Positions 1-10,660 of a stretch of 64,000 bases of DNA are shown piece after piece. The stretch comes from Ligula intestinalis. Its lineage: Eukaryota > Platyhelminthes > Cestoda > Diphyllobothriidea > Diphyllobothriidae. Position 1 is the first letter of the stretch. Every line of letters begins with the position of its first letter. The translations under genes were made by a program, and so were the position numbers. The stretch spans positions 13,645,738-13,709,737 of the forward strand of contig JAYGXS010000007.1 of NCBI GenBank assembly GCA_036362985.1, read 5' to 3'. The notes beneath the pieces were generated by a model. The model was not told the origin of the DNA, ran no database searches, and was given only the letters and a program-made list of their open reading frames with translations.

Positions 1-160
1 GTAGATAGCATTTATTAAAGTAGATGCCACTGCTTATCGCAATTCCCCACCAATCAAATTCTTATGATGACCCATTTCTCGGGACAAAGTGCTGGAACTA
101 GGGGGAGGTATAAAATCTGCAGTAATTAAACTACTGTTGCCAAGACGTGTAACATATTTT
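1..160. repeat. Dispersed repeat, copy 1 (partner at 24800-24960)
   Basis: This stretch and 24800-24960 share a recognisable order of short blocks: a 'CCACTGCTTAT' block, 'ATTCCCCACC', then 'GGGACAAA.TGCTG.AACTAGG' and a diverged tail. Similarity fades beyond about 160 here, and the left end is cut by the window edge. No coding frame is visible. It is probably an old interspersed element of unknown class. Confidence 0.5.
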
Positions 161-907
161 AACCATACGGGCTCAAAACTGTGCGTTGTAAATTTAAAGG
201 GTAGCACTATTTTTTAAGATTTATCTAAAAGAGACAAAAAGGAAACGTCATAATGCGGCTAAGTAAGTAAGCATCTATCCGGCAGAATACTTTAAACAAT
301 TTCCAAAAAAAGTTATGAACGTACGCGTGAAAAAAAAACGCGAAGGAATGACTTAACCCATTTCGCTTGACCTAACTGCTCTAGAGTTCAAGAGTACTTT
401 TCAAAGTTTCCATCTGAATGCCTTTGCAGAGAGATGGCACACTCTCTCGCGGAATCTTGTGTTGTCTTTTTATAAAATTGGAAACGTCGGAGGTAATATG
501 TTCTTCCATAAGGTCACATATGCGTTTGGTATAATTGCATTTTAGAACTTCTAGTATTGTTGCTTTGCTGTGCACTTTCAATATGTCACGTTCAAAGTAA
601 AGCCTTATTTTGAAATTATGACCACATTTGGTAAAGCCATGTAGTAAACGGTAGTTATTCTGCATCAATTTACGTGCATAACAAAAATTAAAAGCGCAAA
701 AAATTCATTGGTCAGCGGTCTTCACTGCCAGATGCAAAAAGTGACCGACAATTTGCATTCCGTAAGAATATGTAACGTAAACACTGGCCACTAAAAGGTC
801 AGGTGGATTTAATGGCAGAGCCAACAGTTCACAATATTAATGACCGTATTAAGTTTCTTATGATAAGGTTTTTATTAGAAGGGGTGGTGGGGGCAGCTTT
901 AATAAAT

Positions 908-975
908 TCATGCGACCCAATTGTGAGAAAATGGGTGGCCTCGATGGGATTCAAACCAATGCCAGCTCTGATAGC
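908..975 (-). repeat. tRNA-derived SINE fragment (B-box half)
   Basis: Read on the minus strand, the piece has a tRNA B-box-like motif (GGTTTGAATCCC). It is followed by a stretch matching the 3' flank of the two SINE copies at 55.0-55.6 kb (GCCAC, a T/C-rich run, CAC.AATTGGGTC). The A-box half is absent or too diverged to see, so this is a partial, older copy. Confidence 0.45.
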
Positions 976-3900
976 CTAAACGGTGTCTAAACAAAATCCT
1001 TGTTCTTGCTGACGTGAGTTCGCATCACTCCAAATGGATCGCGTTTTCAAAATTGTGTACAAGGAATTACTCGAAAGAACACAACTCCTGCATATAAAGT
1101 GTGCTTGGTAGTCTGTCACCTGGCAAATTCTAGATCGATTGCTTCGAAAATCTTGTTTGGCCAGTCAGCCAACTGTAGTATGTGCAGATGGCTAAGCGGG
1201 TATATCCACGCAAGCGCTACTGAGCACACTGCTCAGTATTGGAGCCTCATAACTCATTAAGCTAGTTTCCTTGGCCATACTGAAGTCTTCCCATTTCTGG
1301 TGTGACTTGTTTTTCACAAGTGGGTCAGCTTAAAGTACTTTTTGCTGATACAGTGTTCATGGGAGTTTCGAGCAACAAGTCAGAAGGAAAGCATGCAGTC
1401 GCTTAGATAAAAAGTTTGTCGGCTGGATCTTTGTGTTTATCACTGAAATACATTATCAGTAACAGTCAGAAAATAGGAATATTAGTGGCACGGAAGAGCA
1501 GTATTCATAAAACAGTAGGGCGTGTGCTGCAAGCTAAATGCCGCAATTTGTAAAGGACTGGTATTCTTTCGAACATCAACATTCATTAGGGTTGCAATGC
1601 TGATTGTCGTGCAGTCCTTTCTCAAATGTTTTCAGCCACGACACGGTCGTGGCTCTAAAGAACGCGTTATGTCCTACCAAATGAGTACAAGAAAATATTT
1701 TCTGCACGCATGTTTTCCGTAAAATATATTTTACTTTATACAGTCAGTTGAAATTAATGATACAAATGCATACTTTTTGGGTAGTTATTTTGTCAGTATT
1801 TACTTTCTGTAAGTGATCAGAAAGAAGCTCATTACAAAGCTGGTATTCTGTTATGAATGATCAGACTTGAGATTGAGAAAAAGACGACTCGATCACTGGG
1901 ACAATACCTTTATTGTACAGAACAAGCTTCATTCAGAACGCCTAGTACTCGCTAGAGGAGCGTCACTTATTAACCTCTAAGAATCAAATCCCGTCAAAAG
2001 TCTGATACGTGAGCTCGGCGTGACACTGCTGGAAATGGAGAAGTGTTATATCGAGCGATGTTAAAGGACGACCTTGGTTCTATTATATCATCTTCCTAAA
2101 AGGGTTAAAACAAGGGGCGGCTTGCTGAACAATTATATCACTCAAAGACACTCCAATCTACGGACTGGTAATGTGGCTCCTTCAACCTATCAGGTTTAAG
2201 GCCACTAATTCCGACCACCACACTCAGGTCTTCAACAGCATTATTGGAGATTTTTGCTATCGTTTTGTGTGAAGCCTCTTTTATTTTTTATTTGCAGGTT
2301 ATCGAATACATCGAAGTACCCCAAAAAGAGAACAAATTGTTTTATCTTAACCACATACTTCATCTTATGAAATCATGTTCGACGAAACAAACCACGAGCA
2401 CATGATGCTCAAGCTTATGTGCTTTGATACAAGTTAAAAAGTTCGAATTTACCAGTTTTCCGATGCCATGAGGTCCTCTACATGGCAGTCCAACAAGCGC
2501 AATGAACTCCTGATCACATGTTATGTACTGTAGGTTTGCTGGAGCTGGGAAAAAGATGGTGGCCGGCATTTCCAATGTCATTGGGTCAGATTTCAAAAAT
2601 CCAACAAGTTTGACACATTCGCGACCACAAACGGTGCAAAGGCGGATGCTCAAGCAAATACGGCATCAATTGCAATCACCAGTAAAGGTAGCAAGAGCTG
2701 GTAATTTATGGTATGCAGGTGGTTAAACGCACGTGCCTCCAATTAACGTAACGTGGATTACCTCTGACGATGCGTTTAAATAGAAATCCGTACCACCAGC
2801 CCAGCAGACCTATCATTCCAGAGGCCCATCCTTCACCCTCGGAGGCTGCTTTCTGCCCTCCAAGTTGTATACAAAATATCTAAAATTATAAGCATAATTT
2901 CAAATGAAAATGAATGTGTGTTGTGATAACCTGTCTACAAAAAAGAACGTTATTGCATTTCTAGCGTCCATTTGGTTACTAGTATTTTTTTATCGCGTGC
3001 AAGTAGGCAAAACACATTGGCTGAAATCTTGCATTTCACCCTCATAGGCAACAATTGTTTTCGAAATATAAACTGTGGTCAGCCCTCTTAGAATAAGTGG
3101 CATTATTTCCTACCTGCGAATGTGTAGAAAACTAAAACTGAAGTTACACTGATTTTGTTTGCGAACAGAGCAGTCAAAAGCCCGAAGGCATTGGAGCGTT
3201 AAAATATTTCTAAAAACTGAAGTCAGTTTCCTGCTAGAACACCAAATGTACCCTTAGGTGCATTCGTGAAAATTAAAAATGAAGGTTTCGACGATAAAAT
3301 TTTGGCAGTGGGAACAGAGGCAGCAGGAAAGACATAAATCATGTTGCTAAATGAACCAAACTCAATTATTTGTAGTAGTACACAGGTCATTTAATGTAAA
3401 GAACGTCACTTATTAATGTATTACTATAACGCTTGATTGCAGCCTCTGCAAAGTGATTTGGTGCAAAACATAAAAAGCAGTAAACTGCAGGAAGGTCAAG
3501 TGGTCTTTGTTGCTTATATTCAAAGTTGACCAAACCAGCGGTGTTTGGACTTCGATTTACTTACCAGGCAGTAGAAGCAGACCTCTTGCGAAAGCAAACC
3601 CTTTAACGATAGCAGCAATATACATTTAAATTTAATTGATTTATACCGTTTAGGCCTACAAATACAGGATGTGTACAGTAGAAGGCAGTCAGCTAGGTAA
3701 CTTTGCATGTCCCGGAAGCCGCAGCGATTTAATGGTCGGAATATTGTTTTTTGCACTAATAACTGTTATGATCTTCTGCCCATTAGGTTTCTTCTTATCA
3801 GAAATCGCATAGTCTTTAATAAACACAGATATATTAAAGTTTTATTTATTTATACACAACAGTTTCACAAAATTCGCAATTTTGGTTTTATTTACTGTGG

Positions 3901-5634
3901 GTTATTGGGAAACTGGTTCGTAATCAAATCGCAAATAAATTAGAAAATTAACTAAATTTTTACTGCAGATTTTGTATAGGCAAAACAGTGCCTGGATTTC
4001 CTAGTGCAGGAGGGGGGATAAGTTTTCTTATATTTAATCTGCTAATAATAACCTGCCTAATTGATGCCCTAATATAGGATACAATGCACTGAGCATTTTC
4101 ATTAGACCCTCATGTCTTTTAATTCGGACTGGCCTAGAAAGTGAACCTAAGCTAAAATTACGTCAGCATATGTGCTCTTCTTAAAGGTTCTAAGGTCTGC
4201 CTATAAAAGACGGAAAAACGTAAACATGCCTTCAATAAAATTTCTTTAAATTTGCATTTAATAAATAGTCCAAGACAACTCAAACGATGGAATATATTTC
4301 ATCCAGAGGCAGTTATTTAAAAGATATAAAGAAAATTCAGAAGAAGAAGTTGTGATTACTGGAACAAGGGCTTTTCTTATCCTGATGTTTAAGATTCTCT
4401 CGGGAATTCTTAACCAAAGGTGATGAAAACAAAGTCATGGTCATGCGCAAATAGGATAGGAAATTGCAAGTAAAAATCTATTTTATGACTCTACCACAAC
4501 GTATCAGTCTCGTTGATTTTAACTGTTCGAAAGTAATAACTAGGGCTTTAGCTAAATATGGTTATGCATGGTCAAGTTCATCACTTCGTCAATTGAAGTT
4601 CGGGAATTTGAACATATTTTGGGCTCCTAGGCAGGACTTGCTTCTTTGAAAAATAAACCAAAATATTTGCCAAAAAGCATAACAAGAACAAGCCAAGAAT
4701 ACATGTCTAAATATTGAGAACACAAATTATATTCACATTAAAAGCCGGTTAACCTTTAATCTGACGTGCACAATAATATGGCCATTGAATGCAAACGAAT
4801 GATATGCAGATTCTTGAATGTGCCTTTGAATTCAGAAGGCGGGTCGGACTATGATTCTGATAACATCAAGTCAGGAAAAAATGCTAATGGACTTGCGTGG
4901 CAAATACCACGTGGCACTTTGGTGACAACGCTCTTGTCAGATTTGTTGGGTCAATTGATTTAGTAGTTTGCTGGCACCTAATAATAAAATTTCAAACTGC
5001 TTTAGCGTCTCATTCGCATTGAGGCTTGAGGATAATTTGGTGGTAGTCACTTAACGGCAACGAAGGGTAAGGAACATAAACACCGTTTTTTTCATATTTA
5101 AACAAAAAGAGAGAAATGAGTGGATACATTTAAAGGCTGCTGTTTTCAATATTTCATGAAGGCGGTTCATAACCACTGAAGTCCTTTATTTAAATTCACG
5201 ACCTGCGACGTTGAGTAGATTAATGTTTCATGAAGGCCCCTAGAGACGGTTACGTGAGGTAGCCCGCGTGGAATACAATTGTATGCAATTGTATCCAAAT
5301 GAGGTCTGCCGGATAAGGCAACTGCGCCTTGTTTAATTAGCATATTGTATTGGAAGATAAATATCGAATTTGCTTGATTAAAATCTAATCCAGTAAAAAA
5401 CGTAAATTCATGTGTGTTCCGTAGCTTTTCCGTTCGCATTCAAAAAGTCTAAAGGTTACCAAATTGCATTTTTACGTATGGATATATTATTAGAATGTTA
5501 GTCAGGGGATAACTGACATGTCAACCCATTGTTTATTAAAAGCGTGTATTTGTATTATGCTGACCTCATAAAAAACAGCATTTCATATACAGTTGATTGA
5601 ATATATGTATAAATTATAAAGATCAACAGTTGAG
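976..5634. other. Non-coding stretch, no gene recognised
   Basis: Only short open frames occur, with no domain, splice pattern or codon bias that I can recognise. One piece on the minus strand at about 1880-1920 resembles the outer part of the family C hammerhead-arm ends (a GACTCGAT..CTGGGACAATA block) and is probably a fragment of one. Nothing else can be supported. Confidence 0.5.
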
Positions 5635-5669
5635 ATGGCGACTTTAACACACGCTTGAGATTGAGTGGA

Positions 5670-5770
5670 ATATTACTTAGTCGCTCAAACAATAATTTTA
5701 TTTGCCTGAAATTTCGATATTCGTCGTTGATTTGTCATCAAAGACACATTCAGACAGCAATAGCAGTAGC
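5670..5770 (-). repeat. PLE end fragment with hammerhead-like core (family C type)
   Basis: On the minus strand a near-core TTGATGA (5741-5735) is followed by a degenerate stem II region, then GAAATTTC and AGGCAAATAAAATTATTGT. The order matches the family C arms at 21000-21047 and 21774-21815. The first core base is changed (C to T) and stem II pairs poorly, so the ribozyme is probably inactive. No adjacent PLE coding sequence is visible. Confidence 0.5.
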
Positions 5771-5775
5771 AATAG

Positions 5776-7359
5776 CTGCTTTTACACTTGTGATTATTTT
5801 TTTTTTCACTGAATTAACTTGAGGCACATCATGCTCCATACTAAAATAGAGTTCCGTTTGGAGCAGTAAATTCAAGGACAGAATTGTGCCAAATCCAACG
5901 ACTTATGCACATTATTAAACACTGTGGATAAAAGCTTATTTTTTGCATTTGCGCTATAAAAGAGCATAAATAAAATCCAGAAACGTTTCAATTAGGTCTG
6001 CTTAGAGAACAAAAAATTTGGCATAGTCTTCCAGAATTTGAGATAGGTGTAAATATGAGATAATGCATTTCCATCGGGGCAAGGTAGAGTGAATTCGGTT
6101 TGCAAAATTCTGTTTTGCTAATCTGAAACATTGTTTGTCATAATGATAAGAAATACACTCATAGGACAGCTACTTGTTTTACTACGCCAGACATAGTTGC
6201 TGTAACCAAGCATATATATAATGTTGATATATTTTTTTATGTTTTCTCTGTAGCGACACAAACGATAGCTGTCCAAACCTTTTCATTTTATAGAACAGAA
6301 TCAGTGGATATTAATATTTTAAACGGAATAGGCAGAAAACTACCAGTTGCATAACTATCGATGCATATATTTTGTCCTTCTGTTGTGCTTTTGCAATGAT
6401 AGAACGGGACGTAGAAGCAAAAAAAATATGCCTAAAACGGCTCCAGTACATAAAAGAAAGAAGCTTTGTCATTTTTTATCAGACGATTGACTTTCAATTT
6501 TCAGAAAAGTCAAAGCACTTGACAACAGTTCACATTTTTATTTTCAAAAGAAGTGAATTTCAGAGACATTCGACGCCAAGATATCTTATTAAGTGCTTTT
6601 TCAAGAGGCAGCTTTCTTTAAGAATTTTTTATTAATCCCAGGGGTATTCACTTGCGAATTTTTTCGCAAGCGTTTATTTTTCTCGACAATGACTTTGCGT
6701 GCTTGGGCGATTCTAAACGTATTACTAAAACAGACTGCTGCATAAAAACGAATGTTTAAAACTCATTATTCATGATAATTCTTTTAAGAAATATGCTTTT
6801 TAAAACTTTGGTAAACAAGCAGATCAAACTGCGTTATTAAGGGAAAAAAGCAAATAAGAACACTGAAATTTGTGAAGTTCTAAGCAGAATTTTATGATCA
6901 TTCTGGAGTTCGTTGCATTCGAGCTCTCGGAATACCTACAAATAAAGGTGAGAAAATGAACCTTTTTCTAAAAAACGCAAGATAGAATAAATATGATTAC
7001 AAGTACAAACGTTTGTAGCTTTATTGTCAACATCAAGCCTCTCCGTGTTTCGCATCCAATCTATTTGTAGTCCTGCCAGCAGCTTGGAGCTGATTTTATT
7101 CTAAAATAATTTTGCAATTTTCAAAAAAAATTGCATAAGATAAAATAAGAATTTTTTCATGCACCAAAAAAATTTACTTTTGTGTACAATAATCATATTA
7201 AACAAACGAGTACTGATAACTCGTCTTTATGTATGGCTGGTTAAGTGCTGTTTTTAATGTAAATGGATGAACTAAAATGTTTTTTACTGAGTCTGTTTTA
7301 ATTTTTTAGAACAAACTGTGTTTACCAAACAAATAATCGTGGCAAAAATGGCATTCCAC
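5776..7359. other. Non-coding stretch, nothing recognised
   Basis: Strongly AT-rich sequence with frequent stops in all frames. The largest open frames (for example 6372-6635 +) have no recognisable domain and an amino-acid make-up expected of AT-rich noise. Confidence 0.45.
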
Positions 7360-7460
7360 TTATGTACTATTTCCTATGATAAAAGTTTCTTGACGGAATC
7401 CGAAACTTCATGACAATAAAACTCTTTTTCCACTAGTCTCATCTTCTTTTTCTGAATTGG
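7360..7460 (+). repeat. Family D end repeat, diverged copy
   Basis: The block 'GGAATCCGAAACTTCATGACAATAAAACTCTTTTTCCACTAGTC' in outline aligns with the tails at 9676-9745 and 34390-34450, which share GAATCCGAAAC.TCAGG.AAATAAAAT...TTCCAG. The hammerhead core upstream of GAATCC is not recognisable here. It is the most decayed of the three copies. Confidence 0.4.
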
Positions 7461-9539
7461 TTCCTAGAACTAGCACCATCACCTCTATTGGCGATAAAAA
7501 TGAACTCAATCAGCCTGTCATTAGAGCCCAATTTACATGGGTGGTCGTGAATTATCTTGCTATGTTCATGTGGTTTAAAATTTATTTGAGCATTAAAATA
7601 TTAAACTTGTTTTCATGTATCCCTGTTTTTGTCAATAAAATCATACAAAAAGTGATTAAGGACTTCTCTTTTAGATGTAATGCAAAGTGATCGCGTTCAT
7701 GCTTAAAGATAATAGAGGGCCTGATAAAAAATGATTAAACATTTTAGGGTCTTTTATATTTTGATGCTCTTCAGGGACGCAGAAGCGCATGATCTGTTTC
7801 TAACGATGACAAGGCAACGTTTCGCAGTGTCTAGCACAGCCTACTAAAAATTTCTTTTTTCATGAAATTTCAGGCGAACCTCTGAAATTCAACTTTCGAT
7901 TGGAATACTTTAATTAAGAATGTTTGTAATACTTATTATCATGGGGTTTAGTCTCTGCTTGTTTAAGACCTATCGGGATGCTACCCTCTGGACAGGCTAT
8001 CTTTGGACTACCAGAAAGATGCATGTTCCGCAGACATGGCTTATTGAGTAGTATGCCTTTTCTCCTTGATATTCATTGCTCTAGTAGGTTAACATATATT
8101 GTACAGAAAAACATACACTAAGTTTTTATTTTTTGTATTCATTTTTAGGACTTTGTGCCTCCTTTTAATGTCCCCTTTGAAGGAAAACCATATTTCAGTT
8201 TGAAAAATGTACCTTAAATGCCAAATTATTTTTAGATGTTGCTATGGCTGTGAGCTGTATAATTTGTAAACAGTATAAACAACTGGAAAGATTCGTTGCT
8301 TTATAAATAAAACTTGCATAATAAGGAACATTTTTGAATGTCAAAGGTATGCTTTCTATAAGTTTACAATTTAAGGAAGGCGTAACTCACTGTCAAACAT
8401 ACATAATTTAGCTAATTGGGGAAGAGAGCAAGAAACATGACTAAAACAGCCCTTCTTCACAGAATATACTTAGTGCTGATGGGTGGAGGAGGATTGTTTA
8501 GAAGCAGGCATTCTAAGATAACTGAAATAAAGTGAGCTTGAGTCGCATATAAATTGATATTATAACCCTTTCTAATTAATGAGTTCAAATCAGAAGCACA
8601 TTGCAGAATGTTGGCTGCATTTCCATGCTACAGGCAATAAACTATACGTTTCCACACGACACCTAGACTATTTCAAGACAGTCGAAGGTGGTTTCTGCTT
8701 CAATTACTTTTACATCTAATCAGTTTAGTTGGGTTATAAAATTAAGTTATTTGCGCACGTGTTTTCTCTCCAAAAATAAAATTGCCCGTTTTTTAGTTGT
8801 CCTGTGTTTCGTTATGCAAAACATATTGGCTTGGTCGTGACTGTCTTCAGGGATAAAGTTGACTTCGATCCCAGCAATTCATGCGGATAGAATTCCTATT
8901 CCGGTGATTGCATTTGTGTATGCCCACGTAGCAGAAGGATTTATTGTGTGCGCATTATACCGGATATGAAAAATCAAAACATCACCGCAAGCATGACCTC
9001 CTAATGCGCAGATCTTGGCATGCGAGAGCCTAACTGGCCAAATTATTTTCGGATCAAAACACGTTCGATGCATAAAGAATTGCATTGTGCATGATACCAT
9101 TGACATACTTCCACAGCAAGTGCATTTGTGAAGACAACCTTCGTCGGAGAACCGGGGAGAGTACTCTAGATGCGAATAGCTGTACCCACAGTGGCAGTAA
9201 GGAGAAAGCAGATTGAGTCCCAGTTTGCAGCTCACTCGATTCAACCCAGCTATATTTTCAAGCTTAATGAGGCAAACATCACCACATGAGGTGAAAACCA
9301 CGTGAACTGCTCAAGTTTTGGTTCTCAGGCCTACAGTCAATTAACAAGCACAATAGTTTTCCGTCCCAACACAGCGTACTGAGACATTGCCCGAGCAAGG
9401 GAACCAATCACGTGGGGAGGACCAGCACAACAACAACTCTGATGACAGCGACATAATTGTCTCACAATTATCAAGCCCACGTCTCACCTGGACAGCGAAA
9501 TTGCGCAACTAATGAGTTAAAATCGCAGTTTGAAGTCAT
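7461..9539. other. Non-coding stretch with one unexplained minus-strand frame
   Basis: No recognised gene. A 140-codon minus-strand open frame at 9301-8879 is Cys-rich (a cluster of CHC, CLHKCTCC and similar) and is longer than most chance frames in this AT-rich window. I see no family resemblance, no convincing splice sites and no duplicate of it elsewhere here. It may be part of an unrecognised repeat. Confidence 0.25.
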
Positions 9540-9745
9540 CACTGCACCAATTACGACCCTAGGCAGTAGTTGCAGCAGCTGCAATTTCTAGTACACATGC
9601 AGATGGCTACAACTGACCATAAATATCGTGCAAGCTCTACACGTATCACACTGTTCTATGGTAACTTATGATTGAGGATTGTGGCCAGAATCCAAAACTT
9701 CAGGAAAATAAAATTTCCTGTTCCAGCGATTGCACTTTCCACGTC
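9540..9745 (+). repeat. Family D interspersed repeat with hammerhead-like 3' end
   Basis: The segment parallels 34230-34450. Both carry an 'ATAAATA.CG.GCAA.CT...CACAC..TTCTATG' block followed by GGATT/GAATCC arms, AAAAC or GAAAC, a TTC or GTC, AGG, and a TAAAAT..TGTTCCAG tail. Here GGATT (9676-9680) can pair with AATCC (9689-9693). CTGATGA is not intact, and GAAA has become AAAA. Confidence 0.5.
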
Positions 9746-9975
9746 TGAAATTTGACCGCAATTTGTTTTGAGCCTTCATTTAGTCGCGTAGAGTGACATG
9801 AGAGGTTTGATCAGTGTACAGACAGTTACGGCTTCATGAAGACAGGAACGTTTCTACCCAACTTCTTCAGCCCCTCGGGTTGTCCTGCAAAATCAAGCCT
9901 ACGTTGACAGGCTCTGTTGCTTTCATCATTAGTGACACGGGATGATAATGTTTTGAGTTTATTGCATGCAATTAT

Positions 9976-10375
9976 NNNNNNNNNNNNNNNNNNNNNNNNN
10001 NNNNNNNNNNNNNNNNNNNNNNNNNNNNNNNNNNNNNNNNNNNNNNNNNNNNNNNNNNNNNNNNNNNNNNNNNNNNNNNNNNNNNNNNNNNNNNNNNNNN
10101 NNNNNNNNNNNNNNNNNNNNNNNNNNNNNNNNNNNNNNNNNNNNNNNNNNNNNNNNNNNNNNNNNNNNNNNNNNNNNNNNNNNNNNNNNNNNNNNNNNNN
10201 NNNNNNNNNNNNNNNNNNNNNNNNNNNNNNNNNNNNNNNNNNNNNNNNNNNNNNNNNNNNNNNNNNNNNNNNNNNNNNNNNNNNNNNNNNNNNNNNNNNN
10301 NNNNNNNNNNNNNNNNNNNNNNNNNNNNNNNNNNNNNNNNNNNNNNNNNNNNNNNNNNNNNNNNNNNNNNNNNNN
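9976..10375. other. Assembly gap (400 N)
   Basis: Exactly 400 unknown bases, so the size may be an estimate rather than a measurement. The right edge falls inside the hammerhead-bearing element at 10376-10610. This suggests the assembly broke at a repeat copy. Confidence 0.99.
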
Positions 10376-10616
10376 TACCCGATCAGCAGTGACAGCAAAT
10401 GGCAGGTGGCGAGGCGCTGATGAACTGCGGTTCGATGAAGTGCTTATGACCCATCTGATTGACACCAGTGGTGGACCAACTGCGCCGTCTGTGAGTGCGT
10501 TTGTTTGTGTTGTCCGACCAGCTGGTGTTCAGGTGATGCTTGGCTGATGAAGGCTAATAAACCCGAAACAGTTCTGTATCAAGTTACCCCCAGATGCTGT
10601 CATACCCCACTTACTG
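10376..10616 (+). mobile_element. Short hammerhead-bearing retroelement, 5' end lost in gap
   Basis: A relatively GC-rich, non-coding stretch abuts the gap, contains a complete hammerhead motif at 10532-10588, and runs into a (TA)n tract. The arrangement (short non-coding body, ribozyme near the 3' end, simple-sequence tail) resembles the SINE-like hammerhead elements known from schistosomes and other flatworms. A degenerate relative of its ribozyme region may lie at 41771-41800. No open frame of interest is present in the part visible. Confidence 0.55.
10532..10588 (+). ncRNA. Hammerhead ribozyme (type I order)
   Basis: Core CTGATGA is at 10544-10550 and GAAA at 10565-10568. Stem III is ACAG (10568-10571)/CTGT (10574-10577) with a TT loop. 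The predicted cleavage site follows UA at 10577-10578. Stem I pairs CTTGG (10039-10043 plus 500, i.e. 10539-10543) with TCAAG (10579-10583); an internal loop follows and then GGT (10532-10534) with ACC (10586-10588). Stem II is the weak part, with only two G-C pairs (10552-10553 with 10562-10563) around a TAATAA loop and mismatches on either side. All catalytic positions are intact. Activity is inferred from the fold only. Confidence 0.75.
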
Positions 10617-10657
<41 letters not shown>

Positions 10658-10660
10658 TAT
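10617..10660. repeat. (TA)n microsatellite
   Basis: About 20 TA units with one interruption near the right end. It directly follows the hammerhead-bearing element and may be its 3' tail. Confidence 0.95.
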
